A stretch of DNA of 64,000 nt. Origin: Epiperipatus broadwayi. Its lineage: Eukaryota; Onychophora; Udeonychophora; Euonychophora; Peripatidae. Shown one piece after another: positions 11,410 through 23,269 of this stretch (the first letter of the stretch is position 1; each line of letters begins with the position of its first letter). The notes beneath the pieces are model-generated. The model was not told the DNA's origin, did not search any database, and saw nothing but the letters and a program-made list of their open reading frames with translations. The translations under genes were made by a program, and so were the position numbers. Location: the NCBI GenBank assembly GCA_028023455.1, contig JAQFVV010012398.1, positions 3,492,682-3,556,681 on the forward strand, written 5' to 3'.

Positions 11410-13950
11410 CACAATAATATATATCATTTTCAACCATTATGAGATGGTCTCCCAAAATTTAATCCACTTTTTTCAATTTTTAGCTTCTCTTCTCCACACC
11501 ACACCAATAAATTTGTTATTTCACCTATCCATATTGCATGTGGTGTGATATTTTCTAAGTTTTTTTACAATCCCTTGGATAAGTTTAAGACTTTAATTGT
11601 CATTTTATTATTACGTTTTCTAGCAATATGTTTAACTAAGCTCATTTTAATCTCTCTATTTTTTCAATATGTTAATGATACTCATTTGTTTTCTCCTCTC
11701 TCATTTTTGATCTCTTATTGTTATCCCAAACTTACATCTATCCATATTTTATTGAATAATCTGAAATCTCTGGATTATTCTAATATCCAAAGTTCATATC
11801 CTTAAGTAAGAACTGGAAGAATACAATTAAGAAAAATGTTCCTTTTCAATCAGTGGCATATTTACTTTTAATATTAAGTTATTTTTGACAAAAGCATCCA
11901 AATTCAATTTTATAATTAATATCATTTATTATTTCCCCCTCTGTATTAATAATCTAATAAGATATTTGTAGTTGTAAATTTTTTATAACTCATGATGATC
12001 AATCTTTACTTCTAAAAATATGTTGAATATTATTTTATCTTTGTAGCATAGTCCTACTTTCTTATTTTCATTTGATAACTCTTGCCATATTTTATAAAAG
12101 CATTATTTGTAAAAACAACTACATTACCTAAAAAATCTAGAGGGCAAATAATCTCCATTTACTTTTATTTTTTTAGTGACAAATTTTAATTCACAAAATT
12201 TTTATAAGACAGCTGTAAAATGTTGTGGCAATATGGAATCATTATGACATATACACTTCTCACTGTTAAAAGTTTTAGCATTATCATGTATACTAATCAC
12301 TGCTATTGTTTTTTGATAAAAGTCTTCACAAGATAGCAGCATTCTATCTATATTTAATTGATTTAATGATTTACTCACTATAGAAATGCTTATATAATCA
12401 AATACTTTTTCATTATCTACAAATCCAAAGCACAATGATACCTGATGAATGTTGGTTTTTTCTATACATTTTCTCAATACTTGAATTTGATCCACTATGG
12501 TGAAACCATTTTTAAATACAGCTTCATTTTTTAATTGGTTAGAGTTCATTATTCATTGTAAATGAGTTGGAATTATCTTTGTAATGATTTTGTATAGAAC
12601 TGATAAAATCTGATAAGTTTATAATTTCTAATAATCTTTTTATCACACCATTCTTTTATTCATTTATTATATCTTTATCATTTACATATTTGGTGTATAA
12701 CTTAGCCAAAAAAATTATATTTCATTTTCTTTTAAAAATATATAATAATTGATTTTTCTCTCCTTTATAGATTTAATTGCATTCTCATTTCTTTCTTTAA
12801 AATATTTGGAAATTCAGATTAATAATTATATAAAATACTTTGTTTGTTTTTGTTATTAAATAATTTTTTACAGAGCCCTTATATACATTGCATGATGTCT
12901 CTTTTTTAAGTAGTAGTATTAAATAGTAGTTCCATTTTTTTTTCTCTTATTACATAAACCACTTTTCCAATATCAAAATGTTTTACACTTTTAAGACTTT
13001 TATTCCCTTCTGTAAGTTTCCTTGCCAATTCACAATTATATTCTTATATATTATTATTAACTATTTTTGCATCATTTAAAAAACTTTAGAGATTCAATTC
13101 TTGTTTATAGAACTTTACAATTTTTCATATTTCTTTTTTCTTCATACATTCTCTTGTCAATAGAAAATTTACTAGTGAATTGTTCCTTTTTTGTACAAGC
13201 TGTCTTTCTTGCAATTGTATTAGGATAGTGATTTTCTTATTAACTTCAATCAAGTCTAAAACATTTTCAAAATCTATTAATATTTTAAAAATAGTTGCAT
13301 TTTAATTTTTATGAAGGTTTCTCAAGATTAGGAATATCACATGTAAATACTATTTTTTTTAAATAAATTTTTTCTCTCTAATTTTGCAATGTCACATATC
13401 TTGCATCTTATTAATTGATGAGTATTGAAACTATTAGTAAAATTACAATCTTAAAATACATACTTTTGGTTAGCCAAATATAATCCAGTTCATATACTTC
13501 ATTTGGATGCATCCATGTTCATTTCCTTTTAATATTTTTTTTTATGATAAAAGACATAGTATTGTTCTTTCTCATTACTGTAACAATAATCAAATTTATT
13601 ATCATTTTCATTTTTCAGTCATTTATTAACCTACATTAAAGTTTTCCATAACAATTTCAAAATGTTGTTTGGTCTGAACAAAAGCATTTTATACATACAA
13701 TTAAAAATTCCTTTTTTTCTTTATTACAATGTGAACTTATTGGGACATAAACCTGATTTATTTATATTTAGTATATTTCATTAATTTAAATAACTAATCT
13801 GCCAGTATGATTGATGTACCACTAATCTCCATAATGTTGTTCTTCCACTTTTTCTATTAATGCTTTCAATACTTGTGCCTTGTAGTAAAAAATATGTCCA
13901 CATTTTAAATCAATTATCAACTTCACAACATTCTACAATGTCCTATTTAA
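11410..13950 (-). pseudogene. decayed RTE-clade LINE (APE endonuclease + RT)
   Basis: Translating minus across frames gives, in the correct order, landmarks of RTE-type ORF2. Endonuclease C-terminal block: TWMHPNEVYELDYIWLTK (about 13468-13520). RT entry: IINLSDFISSIQNH (about 12600). RT fingers and motif A: the open frame 12202-12549 with KNGFTIVDQIQVLRK and FVDNEKVFD. Motif-B region: ISIHDNAKTF...PQHFTAVL. Then NGDYLP just before the former Y/FADD site, which is destroyed. Then ELSNENKKVGL (about 12065), MDRCKFGITIRDQK (about 11720), and YPRDCKK...WRREAKN near the end. The only sizeable open stretch is the 115-codon RT piece. The plus-strand frame at 11545-11805 is its shadow. No intact tail or target duplication is seen. 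Confidence 0.75.
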
Positions 13951-14409
13951 TGTTTGTCAGTTCTACCTATTAATAAAATTTTTCTTTACTTAAAAGTGAT
14001 CTGCACTTGTGATATTTAAATAAAATGTTATCATCAAATAACAGTCCAGATCTGCCATCAAGAAATTCTTAGTATTCTCTATTCTCAGCTGCCAACAGCT
14101 GCCCCATCTGAAAACTTTGCAACTTTCCAAAAATAAGGAGCACAATTTACTTTTGTGTGTCAACACTGTAAATATCTCTATAGAATTATTAAACATATAT
14201 ATTTTTCCTGACTTGAAGAAAATTCAACTGATATTACTCAATCAGGCATCTGAGAATAAAGATCATAGCATTCGCAATCTTAAACTCAAAAATAAAAAGC
14301 CATTAAACTCACTGCAATGATGGATGCATAAAGTATGTCAATAATGTTCTCATTTATTCTTATTTACTATATGAATAGTAGTAACATTTGTAACAACAAT
14401 AACATATGG

Positions 14410-14516
14410 TATTAAACAGGCAAAAACTCTCCACATAGTAGTGCCACCTTGTGCTAACCAGATTAATCAATGGATGCCAGAAGGCTACTATATGGAGAGT
14501 TTTTGCATGTTTAATA
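14410..14516. mobile_element. 107-bp hairpin element (MITE-like)
   Basis: The left arm, starting TATTAAACAGGCAAAAACTC (14410-14445), and the right arm, ending GAGTTTTTGCATGTTTAATA (14483-14516), are near-perfect inverted copies with a few mismatches and a loop of about 37 nt. No coding capacity. The size suits a miniature inverted-repeat element or fold-back unit. Confidence 0.6.
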
Positions 14517-14628
14517 ACAATTATGTGCTAGCATGAGATGGTGATCATGTGAATAACATAAGGTGCTGACATAGAATTTAGCCTTGCTCAACTTCTTTAA
14601 GGCAAGCTTAACAGCAGACTCTTTTCTG

Positions 14629-14632
<4 letters not shown>

Positions 14633-14662
<30 letters not shown>
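14633..14662. repeat. (TA)n microsatellite
   Basis: About 15 TA units directly abut the TGTAAC end of the 4.3-kb element. It is one of many (TA)n tracts in the window that sit exactly at element boundaries. Confidence 0.9.
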
Positions 14663-14665
<3 letters not shown>

Positions 14666-17600
14666 AACCTCTACAATCTACTCCTATATCACCTTATACA
14701 CATCTAAATGCCCAGGTGCCAATTCTATACAAGATAGAATAAATTTTATGATTAGGTTGTGTATCTAATTATGAATAAGTCTCTTATTATAGTATTAATC
14801 TACAGCTTAGCACAGTTGGGGGTTATAGGGTCTCGTGGTCATCTAGAATGCAAACGGGATGAGAGAAGCATTTATAAACAATAATTATATAACGTTTATA
14901 AATGTTATCAAAAGAAAGCAGTTCCTAGATTAAATCAAAAATCATGATATGTTCAATTCTCCCACCATCCAAGTACATGCTAGACCAATCATGCCACTCA
15001 TCTAATATGTTTGGGGATCACTGTAACAATAATTAATCTACAGACATTTGATTTAGATTGCACAGCTATACCAATGTTTATTTAAATGATGAAATAATCT
15101 CAGGGCTCTATTATATGAATAATAAATCAATCCTATTATAAGATGATTATTAAATAATGAGGATTAGTGTGGGACTGACAATTATAATAATAAAATAAAG
15201 GATGGACAATGATAGAGAGATCTGGTACACTTTTATCTCACATCACTATCTATTTTAAACAAGGTAAATTCTATGTTTTGGCATTATACAATGTTTAGAT
15301 CAATTAATTTAGCATTATTTAAATTGATTGCATACACTATTAAACTGATAAGTAATACAGTTTTAAACAAGGTAAAATCTATATCTTGGCATTATACAAT
15401 GTTTAGATCAATTAATTCAGTGTTATCTAGATAGATTGCATATTCTATTAAACTGATAAGTATTACAATTAGACTATGTTGAATATATGTGTGTGTGGAA
15501 ATGGTCAATCGAACGTATATGATAAAATAACTCAGAGGAAAACTTACTTCAATAAACATTTATTACAAGACACATTCTTTTACAAACACATTGATGATTA
15601 TTAACATTAATTTCACATCAACTACAAACTTGACTAAATAACCCTTAAATTACATAAATCCTATACACTTAATATTTAGAGGCTCTTTCTCTTATCTGTT
15701 ATTTCAATAATATTTATAACTCTATCTCTTAAATTATTAGCAATACAAAATAATTATATATTCACATACTAATGTTTATATCATCTATTTCCATTCTGTG
15801 CTCTCAATGAACTAAGAAAACAGTATCAAATAATCAGTCAATACCATTGAAATTATTTCCATATGCGTTTAAGTCTATATTTATTATATGAAATTAAATG
15901 ATAATTTTAGTAAAGTTAGCATTAAATAAAGTAAAACTGAGAAAAAAAAAGTAAAATTTTGTAATCCAATATTACATTCATACCGGGAGGGTGAATTGCC
16001 AGTAATAATAATAAATGAAATAATGATAATGTGGGTGATATGATTTGACAAGATACTTAGAACTTACAATTCCAGCGATGGGCTCCTTCCATATCTCTAG
16101 ATTTATCATATCTCCGAATGTGTGCGCATTTATAAATTTACAATCATAACACATTTATTGATTACATTTTCTAGCGGCTAATTTGTGGAATGAATAAACT
16201 TCACAATACGGATGGTACAATGAGCTAATCTTTAAATTATCAATACAACTTCAAGTATATTACAGAAATCACTGAACCATATATCTGAAATAACTAACAT
16301 ATATTACATGATGATAAATACGTAGAATGAAAAGGGAGAGCAAAATAATATCAAATAAATATTTGCATACGTGCGCGTGAAGATTAACAAGACTCCAAAC
16401 ATCAACTTAATTCATCAACATAGTAACTATCAACTTTTCTAACAGAAATAGTGCGGAACTCAGCCGACTTATCATGAATAAATGGGGCATCTATCACTTC
16501 ACTTCAAGGAATATAATCATCACATCATATACTATCAAATAAGGAAATATACTACCAGCCATGGCTCAATAGATAAATAAGTAAAATAAGTGTTACTCAA
16601 TCCGAATATCATGATCATCCTTTCAATCACCTCTCCTCTCAAAAGATATCTAAAGCATTTCACATAGGACAAATCTATAAACAGATAAACTCTTTAAATT
16701 TTCACAATCTTTAGCCCATAGCACCAGCCGCAACCAATAGGAAACAAATAAGCATAAATTTAATTCTTATAAAATAGCTTCTGATAGCGAACACACATGC
16801 GAATATATGATCATGTATGAAATCTTTTTGAAATCACATCAGACAATAAAATGTTATATTAACATTAATTAAATTATAAATGAATCTAATATCTATGAAA
16901 AATTATGAACATCAAATTTCAAATTAGTGTAAATACTATCAAGTAGGCCTAACCATTCGGCAATACTGGCATAAATATTTTCATGTATCTATTTATTATT
17001 ATCAACTAAAGAATGGTGATAAAGCATGCACATTTGCACCAATAATATGAGCACAGGAATATATAACATTTTATACAATACAACAAAAGAAAATATTACC
17101 ATTTTGGTATAACTTATACCAAAAATCTCCGAGATGTTCTAGAGGACATAGGCATATAAATACATAATAATAATAAAACAAATTCATATCAAATTAAACA
17201 TAAAAGAAAATAAATAAATACATCTATATGTCTATCATATGCAATGGAAGAAATGCATATCAAACCTTCTGTCATTAAAATAAAAGTTCCCTTTTTATTT
17301 ATTTTTTAGTTCATACTTGAAACTTTAAAAGCAAAGCATATGCATACAGATGATAAGATGCATAAACAAACATTAAAACATATACACATTACTCCTGCAG
17401 GATAAACATAATTGGGCAAAACAGCAATAATTTCCAATGTTCTTAGGGCTTTTCTAATGGACATTATAAGCAGCTTTTGCACATATTTGAATCAATTTAT
17501 TTTTTTATAAACTTTACACAGCTCAGCAAGATCATCCAAATAAATATTAATGATTCATGCTATTTCAACTTTGTTTTATCTAAATTTTCAACATTTAATA

Positions 17601-18978
17601 AATTTAAGATGATTAAGATCAGGGTTATTTGGGCAACCATGCTTATGCACATTTCTGATAAATAATTATCAAATATCCTTAAGTCATGCATTCTATCACT
17701 CATTTATAAGTGTGAATGGTAAAGTAATTTAATATACATAGCAATTCTAATAATGTAGAGTATTAGAATGAATAAATTCTCTGTTTCAGCCTTATTTTAC
17801 ACAATAAAAATAGAAAACTTATTAAATGAGAGTCAATAAGATATTCCATTATACTGTTCAGCATAGCTTTTCCAATTGTTATCATTATTGTTAATTTATG
17901 TATCTTCAGTGTCACACTATTTATTATAAGTAAGTTATAGCAAAATTGTATTAGCAATTTTTTTTATATAATATCCATGCATTATGAATAAAAGTAAATT
18001 CAAATTGTTAGTCGATAAAAGTTGGAACTGGTGTACCTTTAAACATTTAGCTTTCCATATTAGACAAGTCTATCCTGTATCCTTCACAATTAAACGTTTG
18101 CATTTATGCTTGAGTAGTATGAGAGAAGTTTTCTTTGTAAAAAGGAATAGTAGGGAATTCAATGAAAATATTAAGTTCACTTGTTTTATTCTATTTTTTT
18201 TTTTTTTTAAGAAAAATATTTCACCTTCTCTAAAACTTTTCTGAAGTCTTCTGACTACTTAGCCATACCTCTTTTTTTAGTTATAATGAGACCAACAATA
18301 TGCAAGAATTTATTACTTAAAAAAATGTTAGGAATAGAATATTGAAAAAAAAAAAAATATTAAATCACAAATACTAACTAATAATAAATAAAATAATTTT
18401 TACATTTTCAAATGAAAGATTTTATGCAATAAATAATTAATAATAATAAAAAAATCATATTAACTGATAGTGTGTGTCTGTCCATTAATCCAGAGGTCTA
18501 TTAATGACTAAGCTATTAAAAATAACTATGACAAAATAAATAATGTTATTGCAAGATGGATATTCTGAGTGATAATTAGAAATATGAATGAGGTGTGAAC
18601 TGTGGAATGATGTGAATGGACATGCACCCACATATACAAGTTAGATCTTGGAATAGCAATAAACAATAAATTAGAGAATTAATGAATAAGCACTCATCCG
18701 GGCCTTACAGACAAACAATAGTCATTCCCACTAGTCTAACCTTCACACCAACAACTCCTCATACAATCCATTCCCCCTCTCCCACTATTATATATATATA
18801 TATATATATATAAATTTTAATGATTGGTGCACTCCAACTAACATCCTATGAACTTTTCAACCGAATTATACGTTAAGTTATATCACAATTTATTTTTTTC
18901 TTATTAGGTACCCCTGATCACTATTGGCACAATGTGAACATCCCACATTTCTTCATGGTACCAATCTGGAAAGTCACT
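14663..18978 (+). mobile_element. 4.3-kb TGTAAC-ended element, copy 1
   Basis: The segment begins TGTAACCTCTACAATCTAC after (TA)n and ends CCAATCTGGAAAGTCACT before (TA)n. The reverse complement of its end (AGTGACTTTCCAGATTGG) resembles its start, giving short imperfect terminal inverted repeats of the form TGTRACCT. A second copy lies inverted at 34002-38254 and is similar along its full length. No long open frame. A 64-79 codon frame is shared by both copies (17763-17957 here). It could be a non-autonomous DNA element or a long solo LTR; no primer site follows either end, so I favour the former. It contains a tandem duplication and an internal (TA)n at about 18788-18812. Confidence 0.65.
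15253..15468. repeat. 108-bp tandem duplication inside copy 1
   Basis: Two units start TTTTAAACAAGGTAAA at 15253 and 15361 and continue with GGCATTATACAATGTTTAGA, then ATTAAACTGATAAGTA. The inverted copy near 37560-37670 has only one unit, so the duplication arose in this copy after the two separated. Confidence 0.75.
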
Positions 18979-19013
18979 ATATATATATATATGTTAATTC
19001 TAATATATATATA

Positions 19014-19055
<42 letters not shown>

Positions 19056-19092
19056 TTGCGGGATATTCTGTGTAGTGAAAAAGCTAAATGCT

Positions 19093-19126
19093 GACGTTTC
19101 AGTACAATATCAAGTACCTTTCTCAG
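19093..19126 (-). other. hammerhead-like motif after PLE stop (left arm)
   Basis: On minus, CTGAGAAAGGTACTTGATAT and then TGTACTGAAACGTC overlaps the PLE stop codon. PLEs are known to carry hammerhead ribozymes with core CTGANGA, stem II, GAAA. Here a GGTAC/GTACT stem precedes GAAAC as expected, but the first box is CTGAGAA, with A for the conserved G. Stem III is too short to judge. Probably a decayed or minimal motif. Confidence 0.4.
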
Positions 19127-19851
19127 AGCATCCTCTTTCTCAAATCATAAGAATGCATGTGAGATTTAAAACCGTTTTTATCGTTTTCTTTCTCCTCATA
19201 TTTAAATTCTATTGGTTGAGAAGTTTTAAAATTTATGTTCTTTTCCAATAGCTTCTTCCAAATGTTGTTAATCTTTTTTAATTCACATCTTTCATTTATG
19301 CTCTTGGGCCTTTTAAAAAACTCTATAGCTTCTCTTAGCAATCTCTGGTCATATTGTTCAATTTTTGCTAAAATATTTGTTTTTTCAAAATTGATATCAT
19401 GATTTGTTAATTTTATATGAGAATAAATAGCTGATGAATTGGATTTTTCTCTCACTGCCAGAATGTGTTCTTCCTTTCTAATATTTATTCTACGATTAGT
19501 CTGTCTTATATATGTATGTGGACAGACCCTACATGGAATTTCATATACACCATGACACTCCAAAGCAATTTTATCTTTGGGAAGTGGAAGTATATCACTA
19601 ATTTTTTTATAAGTAGTGTAAATTGTGTGAATATTATTATTTTTTAAAATGTTACCAATTCTATCAGTTACTCCTTTTATATATGGAAAAATTGTCTTAA
19701 TTTTTGATGTATCAAAATCTTTTTTCTTTTGATATGTATAAGCCCTATTAATAATGTTGTAATTAAAACCGTTATGAAGAAGCATTTTATTAGTAGCAAA
19801 AAGGTCCCGGTGAAAATGGCTATCATCAGAAAGTCTCTTTGTTCTATCCAA
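19123..19851 (-). pseudogene. PLE C-terminal fragment with GIY-YIG (left arm)
   Basis: An open frame of 242 codons. It starts inside the RT-downstream region (DDSHFHRDLFATNKMLLHNG) and runs through the linker to a GIY-YIG nuclease domain: HGVYEIPCRVC then TYIRQTNRRINIRKEEH. The GIY part is GVY and the YIG part is YIR, so the usual glycine is replaced by arginine. The C-terminus is SYDLRKRML. RT motifs are absent because the element is cut at the palindrome centre. The family normally encodes RT plus GIY-YIG and primes reverse transcription from a nuclease-generated break. This fragment cannot do so alone. Confidence 0.8.
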
Positions 19852-20039
19852 TAATGTCTTTGCTACTGAAAATAGTTGTGCAGGATGGTGATGAGAGGAA
19901 AAATGCAGATATCTCCCAGTGTGTGTTGGTGTGTTGGTTTTTTATATATACCATGGTATATATAAAAAACCAACACACACTGGGAGATATCTGCATTTTT
20001 TCTCTCATCACCATCCTGCACAACTATTTTCAGTAGCAA

Positions 20040-20790
20040 AGACATTATTGGATAGAACAAAGAGACTTTCTGATGATAGCCATTTTCACCGGGACCTTTT
20101 TGCTACTAATAAAATGCTTCTTCATAACGGTTTTAATTACAACATTATTAATAGGGCTTATACATATCAAAAGAAAAAAGATTTTGATACATCAAAAATA
20201 AAGACAATTTTTCCATATATAAAAGGAGTAACTGATAGAATTGGTAACATTTAAAAAAATAATAATATTCACACAATTTACTCTACTTATAAAAAAATTA
20301 GTGAAATATTTCCACTTCCTAAAGATAAAATTGCTTTGGAGTGTCATGGTGTATATGAAATTCCATGTAGGGTCTGTCCACACACACATATATATATATA
20401 TATATATGACAGACTAATCGTAAAATAAATATTAGAAAGGAAGAACACATTCTGGCAGTGAGAGAAAAATCCAATTCATCAGCTATTTATTCTCATATAA
20501 AATTAACAAATCATGATATCAATTTTGAAAAAACAAATATTTTAGCAAAAATTGAACAATATGACCAGAGATTGCTAAGAGAAGCTATAGAGATTTTTAA
20601 AAGGCCCAAGAGCATAAATGAAAGGTGTGAATTAAAGAAGATTAACAACATTTGGAAGAAGCTATTGGAAGAGAAAATAAATTTTAAAACTTCTCAACCA
20701 ATAGAATTTAAATATGAGGAGAAAGAAAACGATAAAAACGGTTTTAAATCTCACGTGCATTCTTATGATTTGAGAAAGAGGACGCTCTGA
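20040..20790 (+). pseudogene. PLE C-terminal fragment (right arm), frame-broken
   Basis: Mirror copy of the left-arm PLE fragment. It is open from about 20040 to a stop at 20252-20254 (replacing a lysine codon), then readable again from 20255. The GIY block (GVYEIPCRVC) is present, but the codons for the YIG block are replaced by (CA)n(TA)n expansion at about 20384-20407. From 20458 the frame is open to SYDLRKRTL and the stop at 20788-20790. Clearly non-functional. Confidence 0.8.
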
Positions 20791-20820
20791 GGAAGGTACT
20801 TGATATTGTACTGAAACGTC
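20787..20820 (+). other. hammerhead-like motif after PLE stop (right arm)
   Basis: CTGAGGA matches the hammerhead CTGANGA box exactly. A 5-bp stem (GGTAC with GTACT, one G-U) and GAAACGTC follow. The box overlaps the PLE stop codon. An extra A sits between the box and the stem and no clear stem III is visible, so activity is doubtful. Confidence 0.45.
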
Positions 20821-20921
20821 AGCATTTAGCTTTTTCACTACACGGAATATCCCGCAAATAGTAATAATAATATGACATCTTTTATCTGTGAAAATATTAG
20901 AATTAATATATATATATATAT

Positions 20922-21595
20922 CAAATCAAAACTACCCCAAATCCAAAATTAAACCAGACCAGCATAAAAATAATATTAAAACACAACCTAAGGTTTCACT
21001 GCTACAAGCAGACTTCTCAAGTGTAAAGAACTACCAAAAACTACACAATATATATATAATATTAAAAACTACCCACAAATCCATTCACTTCCCATCCACC
21101 CTTAATATTAAAAGAACTCTTGAATAAGTTAATTGCTTCAGAATAATAAACTTTCAATAATAAAGACTCTTTAATTCTTCTTTTGATTTCATTTCTCTCA
21201 AAGAAGACATCTTAGCTTCATCGAAATCATGTAATGTTTATATATATATTGAGCCGGATTGATTTCCGATTCAATGGTTTTATTACTAAAATTAAAAAAA
21301 GAAAACAACTTCATTTTCATTAAATGTCTAAGGCTCAATTTTTTTTATTATTATTTAAAACACATACACATTTATATTTTAAAATAGATAATTTAATGTT
21401 TATAAAATTGATTGTAAAATAGTTTACTTTCACCGTCTGTTTTAATCAATTTGATTAAAAACAGGCAAGCTTGCTAATTATATATTCCTGTTGCTTTTAT
21501 TGTAATTATTTTTAAAGTTAATTCTAAAAAGTGGAGATTTAGTTTTGTATTTGTCATTTTTGTTTCAATTATCCCTGGTTGGAAGTCTTAAATTA
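20922..21595. other. AT-rich stretch, nothing recognised
   Basis: Contains A/T runs and a short TA tract at about 21240. The 79-codon frame at 20888-21127 has low complexity and no family features. Confidence 0.45.
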
Positions 21596-22118
21596 GATTG
21601 AGCGGGAAATTAATATTTACCTTGCCTGGAATATAGAATGGACACTAATGAAAGCTTTGCGCGGGAAATGTAGCGAGGCAACGATAACCCGCCAATTTTT
21701 GGAGAGAGAAGAGATTCATTATTAGATACACACTTGGATTATGGCCTGCAAAGAGGTACCATTGTGAGTAGCTGTTCGGATGTTTAATTCCTACTAAAAA
21801 CTTAAATAATTATTGACAAACTTCATTGCTATGCAAGATGTCAAAATCCACCACTGTGAGTTTTGCCATCATTAGAATGTCTGACTAATTTAAACAGAGA
21901 ACAGATCCACACCTACCAGCTCTCCTTCAGTCATGCCATGAACCTCTAAAATAAACACTGCCTTTACCTTGCCACTGTCAAAGGACCTGAAAGATGAACT
22001 ATTATCAAATGTGCGCACTCGTCACTAAATCACTAGAACTCTGCCTTACCGTAAGCTAAACTTTTTCCTATTCTAGCCAGGGTAAATAAATTGCGTTTAA
22101 TTTAATCTCCGCTCAATC
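21596..22118. mobile_element. 523-bp MITE with TA target duplication
   Basis: Starts GATTGAGCGGGAAATTA and ends with the inverted form (TAATCTCCGCTCAATC). TA stands directly outside each end, consistent with a TA target duplication. The second block is also inverted (TTTACCTTGCCTGGAATA at left, TATTCTAGCCAGGGTAAA at right), giving about 45 bp of imperfect terminal repeat. The interior is GC-richer than the flanks and non-coding. Tc1/mariner-type elements use TA, but the superfamily is not proven. Confidence 0.7.
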
Positions 22119-23157
22119 TAATGATAAATATGTTTTAAAATGGTATTGATTGTTTTTTTTTAATTATTTATTATCTGTATGTACTCTTTTCTAGTATTTA
22201 AAGTGTGTCTTGGAATCTTAGTTTTAAGATTCCAAGTTTGTTTGCAATTTTCGTTTATCAGAGGGTGCATTAGGAGATTGTATTTTATATGTTTAATATA
22301 TACCTGATTATTTCAATAACTATTACAAAACACATTGGCAGTTTTCGTAGTCTTTATTTATTCACCTGCCCTTAGTTGTAAAATAAAGAATCTTTAAGCT
22401 TGTTTCATTTGCGCTGTTTGTGCAAACAACAAAATCTTTTTGCTGGCTATTTGTCAAGTTATTTCTTCGAGTTGTCTGAAAATAGTCTATTTCTTTCTGG
22501 ATTACATAAGATCATAATCAAATATCTGTTGCTGTCTTGTAGGTGAGATCAACCATGTTTACTTTGAATGTAGTATTATGCGCAGCAGTCCTGCGGCATT
22601 TTAACGACAGTAATTAGAATATTACTGCTCGAACGTTCGTGCTGGTTTCATTGATTTCCGGTGGGACAGTAACTGTTCTATTATTTCTGATTTAGGAAGC
22701 TAGAGTTGTTGTTTGTTTTTGTAATTTTACAACTGGCCAGCAAGAAGATATTACCCTAACCATTTCTTATATTTTAAGTGAGAGAATTTTGCTGCCAAAA
22801 TGTTTAATGCCTTCATGTTTGTCGTACTCTTGTGCACTCTCTGGTAAATAAGCGTATGTTACTATAAGCCACTTTTGTATTCATGGCTAGATGTCTTCAC
22901 TCTATTGCACAACTTTTAATAAAATTAATAAATTGTTTAAACTTAATTTGGCTGACATTTGTCTTTGTGCTTTGATTTCTGAACTGTCTAAATAATATTT
23001 AAGATATCTTGTTCCTCCCTGAGTGTAGTCCGGTGCCTTTTGATTCGCATATCCTGTCCACCCTAAAATAAATGTCATTCCTATTTTCGGACTAGTGGCG
23101 CCCCCTGGGTCAGTATATGCAAATCTCAAAGATCTTTCTCCCATTACAATATATATA
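22119..23157. other. unassigned, locally GC-richer; no gene proven
   Basis: Composition is higher in GC from about 22500 to 22900 and 22990 to 23110, with several CpG and a GGCGCCCCCTGGG patch at 23096. The 80-codon minus frame at 22902-23144 spans this patch but shows no recognisable domain. (TA)n ends the stretch at about 23149-23160. Confidence 0.35.
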
Positions 23158-23225
23158 TATAAAACTGAATATTTGTAAATACAGTAACTAAATAATTAAA
23201 AAATATTTTATCCACTTAGAAGCGC

Positions 23226-23253
23226 TTTCGATTATCCCAATAATCTGTGTCAA
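23226..23253 (-). other. conserved hairpin plus GAAA after PLE stop
   Basis: On minus, TTGACACA is followed by the perfect hairpin GATTAT-TGGG-ATAATC and then GAAAGCG. The PLE at 38356-38371 has TTGAAAAT, GATTAT-GAAT-ATAATC and GAAA at the same place after its stop. This is the layout of a hammerhead (box, stem II, GAAA) but the first box departs from CTGANGA. The right palindrome arm has one stem mismatch (GATTAC). Confidence 0.45.
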
Positions 23254-23269
23254 CTAAAGCTTTGAAATG

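Larger units (their letters stand above)
18979..20921. repeat. 1.9-kb palindrome of two PLE 3' ends
   Basis: The sequence is its own approximate reverse complement about a centre at 19953/19954 (TATATACCATGGTATATA). Each arm of about 0.95 kb carries the C-terminal part of a PLE ORF, the sequence GCGGGATATTC.GTGTAGTG near its 3' end, a (TAA)n tail and TAATTCTAATAT outside that. The arms differ by scattered substitutions, an 8-bp duplication near the centre (GTGTTGGT) and different microsatellite lengths. The palindrome is therefore biological and not a very recent copy or a read artefact. Confidence 0.85.

Noticed and set aside
11545-11805. 86-codon plus-strand frame
   Set aside because: It is the antisense of the decayed RTE LINE C-terminal region.
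17984-18244. 86-codon frame also present inverted at 34754-34978
   Set aside because: Shared only because the whole 4.3-kb element is duplicated. It ends in a poly(T) run and lacks protein-like features; the opposite-strand frame is an equally weak candidate.
19863-20060. Mirror-image open frames at the palindrome centre (19839-20036 and 19863-20060)
   Set aside because: They are antisense readings through the symmetric centre, not genes.
22902-23144. 80-codon minus frame with a GC-rich start
   Set aside because: No domain, no conserved second copy, and its composition reflects a short CpG-containing patch. Left as unassigned.
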